A model generated the notes under the pieces. It was not told the DNA's origin. It was given only the letters and a program-made list of their open reading frames with translations, and did no database searches. From Candidatus Dechloromonas phosphorivorans (GTDB lineage Bacteria > Pseudomonadota > Gammaproteobacteria > Burkholderiales > Rhodocyclaceae), in contig JADKBR010000017.1 in assembly GCA_016714975.1 (NCBI GenBank), forward strand, positions 372,001 to 436,000: a stretch of 64,000 nt of DNA. Reading direction: 5' to 3'. The position numbers and the translations under genes were made by a program. Below, in pieces: positions 51,328 through 61,070 of the stretch (position 1 is the stretch's first letter; the number at the start of each line of letters is the position of its first letter).

Positions 51328-52614
51328 TCAGGCGAAGCGACGCATGCCTGCACGCGCCAGAAAGAACATCCCGACCAGCGCCAGCGCGATGCCGACTTCA
51401 TGCGGACTCTGCGCTGCACCGAGGATCAGCACCACCGTCGACACCCCAACGAACAACGGGGCAAAGACGTAGCGGACCAACATCAGCGGCCGGCCTTCAA
51501 GATCGCAGCTGCGCCGGTACAAACCCAGCACGCAGAGGATCGGGAACAGGCCCAGCAGGAAGCCCATGACGGTAAGAATCTGCACGAACGAGCCGGTCAT
51601 CACCATCAGGATTGACAACCCGGCCTGGAGCCAGACCAGCCGTGGCGTCACTACCGCCGGCATACCGTCGTCGCTGTGCTCCTTGCCGAACCATTCAAGC
51701 ATGGTCGCCAGAACGCGCGGCCCGAGAAAAGCGGACACCCCCAGCGAAGACAGCAGGGCGAAGGCCACCAGTCCGGAAAACACCGCCGAAGCCTGGGCGC
51801 CAAAGAGGTGCTTGACCAGCACCGCGATCACCGGGCCGACGCCATCGAGTTCCTGCGCCGGCAGGTGGGTCAGCAGTACGGCATTGATCGCCACGTACAG
51901 CAGCATGATGATGGTCGTGCCCACCATCATGGCACGACGCACATTGCGCGTCGGGTCGTGGATTTCACCGGCGACATAGATCGCAGCGTTCCAGCCGCTG
52001 TAAGCGAACATGACCAGCATCATGGCCAGGCCCCAGGGGGCGCCGAAGGCCGTCGCCTGGCTGACCTGCGCGGACTCGGCGGGCTGGATCGCGACGGCCG
52101 GCGCCGCAAGGAAGATGCCGTAGAGGGTCAGCCCGGCCAGCAGGGAGAACTTGGTCGCCGCCAGCAAGGTCTGGATGCGCAAGGCCATCGGTCCGAGCAG
52201 GCCATGCAGCCCGGTCACCAGCAGCAGAGCCCCACAGGCCACGACCTGCGGACGCAGACTCGCACCTGGCAAGGCCTCGCCGAGATAGGCCGCCAGGGCC
52301 AGCGAGGAAGCTGCATTTCCCGCAGCAAACGCCACCACGAAAGAAGTCCAGCCGGCGATTTCGCCCAGGGTCGGCGAGAAGAGTTCACGCAGGATTGTGG
52401 CTTCGCCACCATTGCGCGGCATCGTGCGCGCCAGTTCGCCGTAGCACCAGGCGCCGATCCAGGCGAGGATGCCGCCGGCTACCCAGATCCCCAGTACCGC
52501 CCACGGTGCCTTGAGCAGCGACAACATGATCCCGGTGGTGGTGAGGATGCCCGTGCCAAGCATGCTGGCGACGATCAGGAAGGTGGCCGAGAAGGTATTC
52601 AGGTGTTTGCGCAT
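51328..52614 (-). CDS. APC-superfamily amino acid permease
   Basis: 428 residues from the ATG at 52614 (an ATG at 52644 is possible). Twelve or so transmembrane segments begin after MRKHLNTFSATFLIVASMLG. The first-helix motif GTGILTTTGIML and YGELARTMPRNGGEATIL are typical of APC transporters. It probably imports or exchanges an amino acid or amine; the substrate cannot be told. The next gene encodes an unknown periplasmic protein. Confidence 0.85.
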   Translation of the reverse strand: MRKHLNTFSATFLIVASMLGTGILTTTGIMLSLLKAPWAVLGIWVAGGILAWIGAWCYGELARTMPRNGGEATILRELFSPTLGEIAGWTSFVVAFAAGNAASSLALAAYLGEALPGASLRPQVVACGALLLVTGLHGLLGPMALRIQTLLAATKFSLLAGLTLYGIFLAAPAVAIQPAESAQVSQATAFGAPWGLAMMLVMFAYSGWNAAIYVAGEIHDPTRNVRRAMMVGTTIIMLLYVAINAVLLTHLPAQELDGVGPVIAVLVKHLFGAQASAVFSGLVAFALLSSLGVSAFLGPRVLATMLEWFGKEHSDDGMPAVVTPRLVWLQAGLSILMVMTGSFVQILTVMGFLLGLFPILCVLGLYRRSCDLEGRPLMLVRYVFAPLFVGVSTVVLILGAAQSPHEVGIALALVGMFFLARAGMRRFA

Positions 52615-52834
52615 GAACAGTGACCCAAGTTCGCCATGTCGCATGTGCCCATGGCCGTAAAACCAGAAGAAATCAGTGTGTAACATTAGCACGCGGCAGC
52701 GCCTGAGGCGCTTGATCGACAAGTATTCGAGCGGTATTTCACTTGCCCTGTCGCGTTTTGACACGGACATGCCAAGCATCGCTAGGACGCCGCAGATTTC
52801 GAGCGCAAAACGACACAGGAAAGCAGCGTCACCA

Positions 52835-52996
52835 CGTTACCGCTACCGGCTCCAGCGGTGATACATTCGGGTTTCAGGAGGTAGAAGATGCAATTCAAAC
52901 AACATGGCGTGCAATGCGTCAGCCCATCCGGGCTGCACCGCATGGCTTATACCGAATGGGGTGCCCGCGACAATCCCCGGGTTCTCATCTGCGTCC
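52835..52996 (+). repeat. Right copy of the duplicated comEC/hydrolase junction
   Basis: This aligns with 49162-49318: the comEC 3'-end-like bases (CGTTACCGCTACCGGC), GGTGATACATT, an AGGAGG site and the hydrolase 5' end, here leading into an intact gene. The comEC-like part has no function at this location, which indicates a duplication. Confidence 0.75.
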
Positions 52997-53742
52997 ACGG
53001 ACTGACGCGCAACGGGAGGGATTTCGATGCGCTGGCGCAGGCGCTGGCAACGGAATACCGGGTAGTCTGTCCCGATGTCGTCGGCCGCGGCCAGAGCAGC
53101 CGGCTACGCGCCCCCTCCGCTTACGGGATTGCGCAGTACGTCGCCGACATGGTGACGCTGATCGCCCGGCTCGATGTCGGCAGCGTGCATTGGCTCGGCA
53201 CCTCGATGGGCGGGCTGATCGGGATGGCGCTGGCCAGCCAGGATGGCACGCCGATCCACAGGCTGATCCTCAACGATGTCGGTCCGGTCATCACCACCGA
53301 ATCGCTGGAGCGGATAGCTACCTATGTCGGCACCGACCCGACCTGGGCGACCTTCGACGAGGCGCTCGCCTACGTCAAGGTCATCAGCGCGCCGTTTGGC
53401 CAGCTCGACGAGGTGCAGTGGCGGCATCTGACCGAATACAGCATCGGCCAGCGTTCCGACGGGCGCTGGGGTTTCCTCTACGATCCGCTGATCGCGGCGC
53501 CGTTCAAGGCCGCCTTTTCCGGTGAGCCGATCGACCTGTGGCCGGTCTACGAACGCATTCATTGTCCGACGCTGGTCCTGCGCGGTGCCGAATCCGACCT
53601 GCTGACGCGCGAAGTTTGGCAACAGATGGGTGAGCGCGGTCCACGGGCAAGACTGGCCGAAATCCCCGGTGTCGGACATGCGCCGATGTTCCTGAGCGAT
53701 GACCAGATCGCGATTGCGCGGGACTTCCTGCTGGCGCCGTGA
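52888..53742 (+). CDS. Alpha/beta hydrolase
   Basis: 284 residues, cytoplasmic, with AGGAGG upstream. The fold markers are VLICVHGLTRNGRDFDAL (oxyanion HG), VHWLGTSMGGLIGMALA (nucleophile Ser in GTSMGG), SDLLTREVW (acid region) and VGHAPMF (His). It is overlapped four bases by a second hydrolase gene. The substrate is unknown; the conserved position after comEC in relatives (recalled) suggests housekeeping rather than recent acquisition. Confidence 0.87.
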   Translation: MQFKQHGVQCVSPSGLHRMAYTEWGARDNPRVLICVHGLTRNGRDFDALAQALATEYRVVCPDVVGRGQSSRLRAPSAYGIAQYVADMVTLIARLDVGSVHWLGTSMGGLIGMALASQDGTPIHRLILNDVGPVITTESLERIATYVGTDPTWATFDEALAYVKVISAPFGQLDEVQWRHLTEYSIGQRSDGRWGFLYDPLIAAPFKAAFSGEPIDLWPVYERIHCPTLVLRGAESDLLTREVWQQMGERGPRARLAEIPGVGHAPMFLSDDQIAIARDFLLAP

Positions 53743-54539
53743 AGCAACTCGTCGTTGCCGGCTGTCGGCTTGAATACGTCGATTATCCGGCGCACAGGGC
53801 GGGTTTGCCGACCATCCTGATGCTGCACGAGGGGCTTGGCTGCGTTTCCATGTGGCGGCACTTCCCACAGCGGGTCGCGGCGCTCACCGGCTGCCGCGTC
53901 ATCGCCTGGTCGCGCGCCGGCTATGGCCACTCGCAGCCCTGCACCGAGCCGCGCACGCTGCGCTACATGCACCGCGAGGCGCTGGAGGCGCTGCCCGCAT
54001 TTCTGGCCGGGCTGGAGATCGAGCGCCCGCTGCTGTTCGGACACAGCGATGGCGCCAGCATCGCGCTGATATTCGCCGGCGCCTTCCCCGATGTGCCGCT
54101 GGGCGTGATCGCCATGGCCCCGCACGAGTTCGTCGAGGACAAGACGCTGGCCGGCATTCTCGCCGCTCGCGACGCGTGGACCGCGACTGACCTCCCGAAG
54201 AGGCTGGCCCGCCATCACGGCGATGCGGCGCGAGTGTTCGCCGAGTGGAACGACTGCTGGCTGGCGCCGGGTTTCCGCGAGTGGAACATCGAGGAGTATC
54301 TGCCGGCGATCCGCTGCCCGATTCTGGCCATCCAGGGCGAGGACGACGAGTACGCGACGATGCGCCAGATCGACGTCATTGCCGAACAGGTGCCGGACAC
54401 CATGTTGCTGAAGCTATCCGAGTGCGGCCATTCGCCGCACCGCGATCAGCCGGTGGTGGTGCTGTGGGCGGTCGACATGTTCGTCAGGCGGATCACGGGC
54501 CGGCCGGTGGGCCAGGCGGAGGGCAGGGGAAATGCATGA
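53739..54539 (+). CDS. Alpha/beta hydrolase, second of a pair
   Basis: 266 residues from a GTG overlapping the previous stop (GTGA). Markers: TILMLHEGLGCVSMW, LLFGHSDGASIALIFAG (nucleophile Ser in GHSDG), QGEDDEYATMRQ (acid) and ECGHSPHRDQ (His). The two hydrolases differ clearly in sequence, so they are not a recent duplication. They are probably co-translated and may act on related substrates. Confidence 0.87.
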   Translation: MKQLVVAGCRLEYVDYPAHRAGLPTILMLHEGLGCVSMWRHFPQRVAALTGCRVIAWSRAGYGHSQPCTEPRTLRYMHREALEALPAFLAGLEIERPLLFGHSDGASIALIFAGAFPDVPLGVIAMAPHEFVEDKTLAGILAARDAWTATDLPKRLARHHGDAARVFAEWNDCWLAPGFREWNIEEYLPAIRCPILAIQGEDDEYATMRQIDVIAEQVPDTMLLKLSECGHSPHRDQPVVVLWAVDMFVRRITGRPVGQAEGRGNA

Positions 54540-55108
54540 GTACTGCGTGGCGAACGCAATGGCGGGCGATCCGACCTTCGTGGCGGTCTCCCGATCCGTG
54601 CCGGGTGATGGTCGCGTGAATCTCCATCAGTAAATCGCTGACCCGGTGCGCCAGTTGACAGTTCGTCCGGAACCGGCCAGCAAGAGCTATTCAACGGCAA
54701 AGCCTATCGGGCAGCAATAGACTGTTTGCAGCCTGCTGACATTGGCATACCCGCTGGCCGGTGCACTCGGTTTGCTGCCGTTCGAATTCTGCTTGGTCGC
54801 ATGACGGCAGGGTGCCCGTTGCTGCCGGTCAGGTTTTCGACTCCAGAAACAGGTTGCTGAGCGGAGTGGTCGCTTCGGTTCCAGGGAATCTGGGTCGATC
54901 TTATCGAACCTGCGCCATGTGACCGGCGGGGAACAATTCCCCGCCGGTCATCCGGAAGAAAACCAAATCAAAGACCGACTCGACTGTTCAATGCGACGGC
55001 GGTCGCAAGCGAACTGCTCTGCGCAAGGCGCCCGATCAGTGCATCACGCTCTCGGGCGCCTTCTGTATCAGCGCCATCCGGCATGCGGCAATGCGATGGG
55101 CTGGCCCC
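54540..55108. other. 569-bp region with two strong hairpins, no accepted gene
   Basis: No convincing frame was seen. A perfect 13-bp stem with a 3-base loop (54921-54949, GACCGGCGGGGAA/TTCCCCGCCGGTC) and a perfect 11-bp stem (55025-55035 with 55052-55062, AAGGCGCCCGA/TCGGGCGCCTT) are present. The second lies 47 bases after the DUF1254 gene stop and may end that transcript, although no long T-run follows. Confidence 0.5.
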
Positions 55109-56593
55109 CTACTTGGTCATGACTAGAGCCGGCGGCTGCCAGGTACCCTCTCCGGCCGGCAGGATCGACGGCGGCGTTTCCTTCGGCCAGTAGAGGCGCA
55201 TCACCAGATAAATTTCACCGTCCGGCGCCGGCAGCCAGTTGGCTTCCTTGTCCTTGCCCGGCGAATCCTTCTGGATGTAGAGCGTCAGCGAACCGTCCTT
55301 GTTCTTCTTCATGCCCGACAGCATCGGCGAATTAATCAGGTAGCGGTTGATCGGGTTCTTGACCAGCAGCTGGTTCTTGGCGTCGTACATGGTGACCGAC
55401 CAGAAGGCGTTGACCGGCGGGAACTGGTCCTTGGCGAAGGTCAGGGTGTAGTTGTGCTTGGCACCGTCGAGCACCGTGCCGTCGGCCAGGGTCTTGGTCA
55501 TCGGGTACATGGCTTCGACGGCGTCGTTGCCGTAGATGCCGGCCCGTACCGCGGCGGCGCGGAGCAGCCAGTCGCCGTTGTAGAAGGCGCGGTCGCCGAA
55601 GGCGGAGCCGACGTTCCAGCCATTGATATGCTTGCCGAGGGTGGCGACCTTTTCGCTGACCTTCTTGTCACCTTCCTTCATGCCGAGCAAGATGGCGGCC
55701 TTGTGTTCGAGCGAGAGATCCTTGAAGGCGAATTTCTTGCCGGGGCCGATGCCGATGCTGGCGAGTTTGGCGCGGATTGCTTCTTCCTCGGGGCCGGCCG
55801 GGGCGAACTGCAGCGCGAGGTCGAGGTAGTCGAAGAACTCGGTCTTGACCAGATCCTTGTCGAACTTCGGCCAGTCGACCGCAGCGGCGGCGAGCGGCGC
55901 CGGCTGGTTCAGGAAGGCCGACAGCGGCTGCACCTTGTAGCCGGCCTGGACGGCCTCGACGTTGGGCATGTCCTTGGCGTCGATCAACTGGGTGCGGAAC
56001 ACGGCGAGCGAGAAGTCGGTGGTCGAATTGAAGACCTTCTTGATGCCCGGCGGCGTCTCGCCCTTCCAGCGCGGGCCGGCGATCAGGTAGTCGCCGGCGT
56101 CGCTGCCGGTGGCGCGGCTGCCGATATAACCGTAGTTGAAGGTGTTGCCGTCGTTGAGCATCACCGAGTAGTAGCGCTTGGGATCGACGGCCGGGACCGA
56201 GATGACGACCGGTTCGGCGCGCAGATCCAGCCAGGCCATGGAGTAGGGGGTGTCGCTGTTGGGTGTGGGGATCGCCGTGTCCTCGTAGGTGAAGACGCGA
56301 TGCTGGTTGTTGATGGCATTGAATGGTGCCTTGTACTGCCCCGAGTTCTTGTCGATGACGAATTCGTACATCACCCCGTAGTTCATGACGAGCGGCAGGC
56401 CGTAAACGAAGCCTTCCTCGGCGATGGACTTGACTTCCGCGATGCCGGGAACGGGAATCTCGGCCTTCTTGTCGGCCACCTGGGCGGCGGCGCCCGGGTC
56501 GGCTTTCTTTTCGCAGCCGGGAAGCCCGATTGCGGCGATGGCGCCGCAGAGCAGGGCGGTTAGCGTGATGTGCCTTGCTGGATGTGGATGCAT
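55109..56593 (-). CDS. DUF1254/DUF1214-family lipoprotein
   Basis: 494 residues from the ATG at 56593 (GGAGG eight bases upstream). The lipobox GLPGC places Cys at ~26, so it is membrane-anchored. DUF1254 occupies about 60-190 (NQHRVFTYEDTAIPTPNSDT, YYSVMLNDGNTFNYGYIG). DUF1214 occupies about 380-480 (FPPVNAFWSVTMYDAKNQLL, DGEIYLVMRLYWP). The family is widespread but of unknown function. It is monocistronic, flanked by long intergenic regions. Confidence 0.88.
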   Translation of the reverse strand: MHPHPARHITLTALLCGAIAAIGLPGCEKKADPGAAAQVADKKAEIPVPGIAEVKSIAEEGFVYGLPLVMNYGVMYEFVIDKNSGQYKAPFNAINNQHRVFTYEDTAIPTPNSDTPYSMAWLDLRAEPVVISVPAVDPKRYYSVMLNDGNTFNYGYIGSRATGSDAGDYLIAGPRWKGETPPGIKKVFNSTTDFSLAVFRTQLIDAKDMPNVEAVQAGYKVQPLSAFLNQPAPLAAAAVDWPKFDKDLVKTEFFDYLDLALQFAPAGPEEEAIRAKLASIGIGPGKKFAFKDLSLEHKAAILLGMKEGDKKVSEKVATLGKHINGWNVGSAFGDRAFYNGDWLLRAAAVRAGIYGNDAVEAMYPMTKTLADGTVLDGAKHNYTLTFAKDQFPPVNAFWSVTMYDAKNQLLVKNPINRYLINSPMLSGMKKNKDGSLTLYIQKDSPGKDKEANWLPAPDGEIYLVMRLYWPKETPPSILPAGEGTWQPPALVMTK

Positions 56594-57124
56594 TTGCTTT
56601 TCCTCCATGGTTGCCTGCATGCGCGACAGATGCGGTGATGACGCAGTTGAATATTGCCAAATCCCTTGCGCCCTCGCAATTGGTGTTCGACACTTGGCTG
56701 GAACTTGAGCTGACCAACAGCAACCATGCTCTCTTGACTACCAATGGCGGAGCAATGAATGCCGGATATCAGCCGATCTTCCGCGGGCTGTTCTTGGGTC
56801 AGCTTGGCCGAGTCGCTGGCTTGGGCTTTTCGTCAGATCTCCGAACCAAGCCGCCGTTCGGATGAATACCCGGCGGGATAGGCGACCGTCCGCAGCTGGC
56901 TGGGTCCGGTCCACCACCTGAATCAAGTCATACCCGCTCGAGTGGCGGGTGAACTCAGTAGCGGTCGCTCAACCCCCGGCGCCTACCGTGCCGTTAACGG
57001 CTCCAATCGCTGCGTAGCTGTCGTTGGAGTGGAAAACCTGACCGGCAGAAATGGGCACACTCGAACCGCCGGGTTCCTTTCGCCGAGTAACAATTCCGGT
57101 TAATGCGCCTGCTTGTCAGGCCCG
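56594..57124. other. 531-bp region without an accepted gene
   Basis: This lies upstream of the DUF1254 gene and downstream of mtfA (both leftward), so it should hold the DUF1254 promoter. Short frames on both strands lack supporting signals. No RNA gene or strong repeat was recognised. Confidence 0.4.
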
Positions 57125-57883
57125 TCATGCAGAGCCCTTCATGCGGCTGAGCGGATCCTGGCGGTAGTAGCTGCGCAGCAGCGTGTAGAGGGCGGGGTAT
57201 TCGCGGTCCACGAGATCGGGACGCTCGAAGAAGTTTTCCGAAAGCACAGCGAAGAATTCGGCGGGATCGTCGCTGGCATAGGGGTCGATGACGGTTTCCT
57301 CGCCGCTGTCGACGCGCCGGCGGAAGTCCTCGAAGGCCGGGATGAAGACATCGTCCCAGGCCGCCGGGGTCAGCCCAGAATGCAGCGCCGGAATGCCGTC
57401 GGCCTCGCCGTTGAGCATGTCCAACTTGTGGGCGAACTCGTGGATGACGACGTTATAGCCGGTGCCGGCCATCTGCGCATCGTGCCAGGAAACGAGCAGC
57501 GGCCCGCCTTCCCAGGCTTCGCCGGAGAGCACGTCATCGTATTCATGGACGATGCCGCTTTCGTCCTCGATGCGGCGCGGCACGACGAACTCGTCCGGAT
57601 AGACGACGATGCCGACCCAGCCGCGGTAGGCGGCGAGGCCGAGTTCGAGGATCGGCAGGCAACCCTGGGCGGCGATCGAAACGCAGATCTCGTCGCTCAG
57701 TTCGAGGCCGCCGGCGGCGCTGAATTCCTTTTCGGCGAGGAAACCTTCGGCCAGCAATTTCAGGCTTTTCTGCTCGTCGACCGCGAGCGCCGCCAGAAAG
57801 GGCAGGGCGGCAATGGTTGTCGCCCACAGTTCATCGGGAATCGTGCTTGCCTTCTCGCGCCGGAACCAGTCGAGCAGCCCCAT
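57125..57883 (-). CDS. mtfA: M90-family metallopeptidase MtfA
   Basis: 252 residues from the ATG at 57883 (MGLLDWFRREK); a much longer open frame upstream is antisense to relA and the exporter. The zinc motif HEFAHKLD is at about residue 149, with the third ligand Glu expected near DPAEFFAVLSENFFE. MtfA in E. coli inactivates the glucose-PTS repressor Mlc and has aminopeptidase activity. The start overlaps the end of the EamA gene by one base. Confidence 0.9.
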   Translation of the reverse strand: MGLLDWFRREKASTIPDELWATTIAALPFLAALAVDEQKSLKLLAEGFLAEKEFSAAGGLELSDEICVSIAAQGCLPILELGLAAYRGWVGIVVYPDEFVVPRRIEDESGIVHEYDDVLSGEAWEGGPLLVSWHDAQMAGTGYNVVIHEFAHKLDMLNGEADGIPALHSGLTPAAWDDVFIPAFEDFRRRVDSGEETVIDPYASDDPAEFFAVLSENFFERPDLVDREYPALYTLLRSYYRQDPLSRMKGSA

Positions 57884-58779
57884 CACTTTTTCATCGTCAG
57901 CCAGATGCCGGCAAAGATCAGGGCGATGCCGAGGTAGTGATACCAGAGCGGTATTTCGCCGAGGAGGACAGCCGAAAGCAGCGTGCCGAAAACCGGCATC
58001 AGGTGGATGAACAGGCTTCCCTTGCTGGCGCCGACTTCGGCGACGCCGCGATTGTAGAAGATGTAGCCGAGGAAGCTGGGAAAGATGCCGACATAGGCGA
58101 GCGCCGCCAGCGATCCGAGGTGGACGTTGATGTGGCGGCCCAGCGCCATCTCCCATAGGTAGGCGGGGAGCAGTGCGGCGAGGCCGACGGCGGTCATCGC
58201 GGCTAGCATCAGCATCGGGTGAACTCCCGCCGGGCGCCAGGCGAGGCCGACGGTATAGATGGCCCAGACCAGCACGGCAAGCAGCATCCAGGCGTCGCCG
58301 ACGTTCAGGTTGAGGTGGGCGAGCACGCTGACGTCGCCGCGGGCGACGATGGTCAGCACGCCACACAGCGAGGTGAAGACGCCGATGGCTTGCGGACGGC
58401 TCAGGTGCTTGCCGAGGAAGCCCCAGGAGATGGCGATGGTGACGATTGGAATGAAGGAGTTGAGCAGCACCGCATTGGTTGCCGAGGTGTATTGCAGGGC
58501 GATGTAGGCGAAGGTGTTGTAGCCGCCGACGCCGATCAGGCCGAGCAGCAGCACCGGCTTCCAGCCCGCCTTCAGCAGCGGCCACTGCGCGCGCAGGTGG
58601 GGCAGGGCCAGCGGCAGCACCAGCGCGAAGGCAATGGCCCAGCGCCAGAAGGCCAGCGCCAGCGGCGGTACGTCGGCGCGAATCCCGCGCCCGAGGACCA
58701 TGTTGCCCGACCAGAAGAGGGCGGTCAGTGTCAGCAGGAGATAGGGGTTGGCGCGGAAATGCGTTTGTTGGGCGGGCAT
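57883..58779 (-). CDS. EamA-family (DMT) exporter
   Basis: 298 residues with ten transmembrane segments in two EamA repeats. Marks: NPYLLLTLTALFWSGNMVLG and LALAFWRWAIAF in the first half, FPSFLGYIFYNRGVAEVG in the second. These drug/metabolite transporters export amino acids or other metabolites; the substrate is unknown. It is divergent from relA, 52 bp apart, and overlaps mtfA. Confidence 0.9.
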   Translation of the reverse strand: MPAQQTHFRANPYLLLTLTALFWSGNMVLGRGIRADVPPLALAFWRWAIAFALVLPLALPHLRAQWPLLKAGWKPVLLLGLIGVGGYNTFAYIALQYTSATNAVLLNSFIPIVTIAISWGFLGKHLSRPQAIGVFTSLCGVLTIVARGDVSVLAHLNLNVGDAWMLLAVLVWAIYTVGLAWRPAGVHPMLMLAAMTAVGLAALLPAYLWEMALGRHINVHLGSLAALAYVGIFPSFLGYIFYNRGVAEVGASKGSLFIHLMPVFGTLLSAVLLGEIPLWYHYLGIALIFAGIWLTMKK

Positions 58780-58831
58780 CGGGCGAATTATGCCTCAGCG
58801 GCGGTGGGGCGCTGACAGGTATAATTTCGGG

Positions 58832-61054
58832 ATGGTCTCTCTCCTCCATTCGGTCGCTGCGCAGAGCGATTTCGACCGCTTCTTCGCCACCCTTGCCGAC
58901 GGTCTCGACCCTGACGATGCCGCGACGCTGCGCGAGGCTGTCGCTTTTGCCTGGGAGGTCTATGGCAAGGCTGCGCTGGGCAGCGGCGAGGGCACCTGGT
59001 CGCACGCGCTGGGCATGGCGGTGATCATTGCCGGTCTTCGTCTCGATGTCGATTCGCGCATGGCGGCAGTCCTGTTTGCCATCCCTTTCCATGATCATCA
59101 CGGGATTGCACGCATCGAGCAGCGCTTTGGCAAGGCGGCCGCGGATCTGGTCAACGGCATTTCGCGGCTGAACCGGTTGCGGCCGATCACCAGGAGCTTT
59201 GTGGCGGCGAACATGGAGGCCGGAGAAGCCAATCCTGGCGAGACGAGGGCCCAGGTCGAGGTGCTGCGCAAGATGCTGCTGGCCATGGTCGAGGACATCC
59301 GCGTCGTGCTGTTGCGTCTTGCCAGTCGCACCCAGACCCTGCGCTTCTATGCCGCGCATCCTTCCGATTTGCGCGTTCAAGTCGCGCGCGAAACGCTGGA
59401 ACTCTACTCGCCGCTGGCCAACCGGCTCGGCGTCTGGGAGCTGAAGTGGGAACTTGAAGACATGTCGTTCCGCTTCCTGCATCCGGACACCTACAAGAAG
59501 ATCGCCGGGATGCTGGACGAGAAGCGCAGAGAGCGTGAACAGTTCATCGCAACCGCCGTGGAGAAGGTCAGCGCCGAACTGGAGGCGGCTGGCGTGCACA
59601 ATGCGGAGGTTTACGGCCGGCCCAAGCACATCTACAGCATCTGGAACAAGATGCGCCTGAAGGGCGTCGAGTTCTCGGAGGTGTACGACATCCGCGCCCT
59701 GCGCATCATCGTAGACGACCTCAAGGACTGCTACACCGCGCTCGGCATTGTGCACAATTTGTGGTCGCCGATTCCAAAGGAATTCGATGATTACATTTCC
59801 AACCCCAAAGGCAATTTCTATCGGTCGCTGCATACGGCCGTGCACTGTCCCGATGGGCGCAGCCTGGAGATTCAGATTCGCACTTGGGAAATGCACAAGC
59901 ATGCCGAACTTGGCGTCGCTGCGCACTGGCGCTACAAGGAAGGCAGCAAGCGCAGCCCCGAGGATGACTACGACGAGAAGATCGCCTGGTTACGCCAGTT
60001 GCTGACCTGGAAGGAGGAAGTCGCCGACAGCTCCGACTGGGTCAACCACTACAAGAAGGCGGCGCTCGACGAGACGCTTTACGTAATTACCCCGCAGGGC
60101 AAGGTCGTCGATTTGCCAAAGGGTGCAACGCCGGTCGATTTCGCCTACCGCGTGCATAGTGATCTCGGCCACCGTTGTCGGGGCGCCAAGGTGGATGGGC
60201 ATCTGGTGCCGCTCAATACGCCGCTCGAAACCGGGCAGCGTGTCGAGATCATGACCGCCAAGCATGGCGGGCCTTCCCGCGACTGGCTGAACCCGTTGCT
60301 TGGCTACATTCACACGAAGAGCGCGCGAGTCAAGGTACGGGCGTGGTTTTCCAACCTGGCGCTTGAGGAAACCGTGGCGGAAGGCCGCACGCTGGTGGTC
60401 AAGGAGTTGCAGCGGGCCGGGCAGACGGGCGCCAATATCGACGAGCTTGCCCACAAGCTTGGCTTCTCGCGGGCTGACGACCTCTACATCGCGGCGGCGC
60501 GCGGCGAGCTTAATCAGCGGCTGTTGCAGTCGGTGGCGCGTGGCGAAAACCCGCTGGCCGAGACGCTGCTGCCTGACGAAGTGCTGGCCAAGCCGAGCCG
60601 ACCGGCCAAAGGCAATCAGGGCATCCTCATCGTCGGCGTTGACAAACTCCTGACGCAGCTCGCCCGCTGCTGCAAACCGGCGCCGCCGGATTCAATTCAG
60701 GGCTTCGTCACGCGTGGCAAGGGGGTTTCCATCCATCGCATGGATTGCCCCAACTTTGCCAACCTGCTGGTGCAGCATCCGGAACGCGTCATCGAGACCG
60801 ACTGGGGCGGCCAGACGACGGGTGTCTTCGCCGCCGACATCGTGGTCGATGCGCACGACCGCCAAGGGTTATTGCGCGACATTTCCGAAATCTTCACCCG
60901 CGAGAAGCTCAATGTCGTCGGCGTCAATACCCAGTCAAAGCAGGGCAAGGCGCACATGGGCTTCACCGTCGAAATCACCAACCTGCCGCAACTCCAGCGG
61001 ACGCTGCTGCTGATTCACGAGGTTGAAGGCGTGGTTGGCGTGCGGCGAGCCTGA
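58832..61054 (+). CDS. relA: GTP pyrophosphokinase RelA ((p)ppGpp synthetase I)
   Basis: 740 residues from the ATG at 58832. Order: degenerate HD domain (about 45-190; the HD pair reads FA in AAVLFAIPFHD), synthetase domain with YGRPKHIYSIWNKM, KEFDDYISNPKGNFYRSLHT (the EXDD motif of RelA), TGS domain (LYVITPQGKVVDLPKGATPV), zinc-finger region (ARCCKPAPPD) and C-terminal ACT. The lost HD pair and EXDD mark a monofunctional synthetase acting on stalled ribosomes. A TATAAT at 58820-58825 lies so close to the ATG that a leaderless mRNA is possible. Confidence 0.94.
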   Translation: MVSLLHSVAAQSDFDRFFATLADGLDPDDAATLREAVAFAWEVYGKAALGSGEGTWSHALGMAVIIAGLRLDVDSRMAAVLFAIPFHDHHGIARIEQRFGKAAADLVNGISRLNRLRPITRSFVAANMEAGEANPGETRAQVEVLRKMLLAMVEDIRVVLLRLASRTQTLRFYAAHPSDLRVQVARETLELYSPLANRLGVWELKWELEDMSFRFLHPDTYKKIAGMLDEKRREREQFIATAVEKVSAELEAAGVHNAEVYGRPKHIYSIWNKMRLKGVEFSEVYDIRALRIIVDDLKDCYTALGIVHNLWSPIPKEFDDYISNPKGNFYRSLHTAVHCPDGRSLEIQIRTWEMHKHAELGVAAHWRYKEGSKRSPEDDYDEKIAWLRQLLTWKEEVADSSDWVNHYKKAALDETLYVITPQGKVVDLPKGATPVDFAYRVHSDLGHRCRGAKVDGHLVPLNTPLETGQRVEIMTAKHGGPSRDWLNPLLGYIHTKSARVKVRAWFSNLALEETVAEGRTLVVKELQRAGQTGANIDELAHKLGFSRADDLYIAAARGELNQRLLQSVARGENPLAETLLPDEVLAKPSRPAKGNQGILIVGVDKLLTQLARCCKPAPPDSIQGFVTRGKGVSIHRMDCPNFANLLVQHPERVIETDWGGQTTGVFAADIVVDAHDRQGLLRDISEIFTREKLNVVGVNTQSKQGKAHMGFTVEITNLPQLQRTLLLIHEVEGVVGVRRA

Positions 61055-61070
61055 AATACAAGGACCATTG

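Noticed and set aside
57884..59926. Upstream extension of the mtfA frame to 933 codons
   Set aside because: The extension lies antisense to relA and in another frame of the EamA gene; MtfA starts at MGLLDWF with normal family length.
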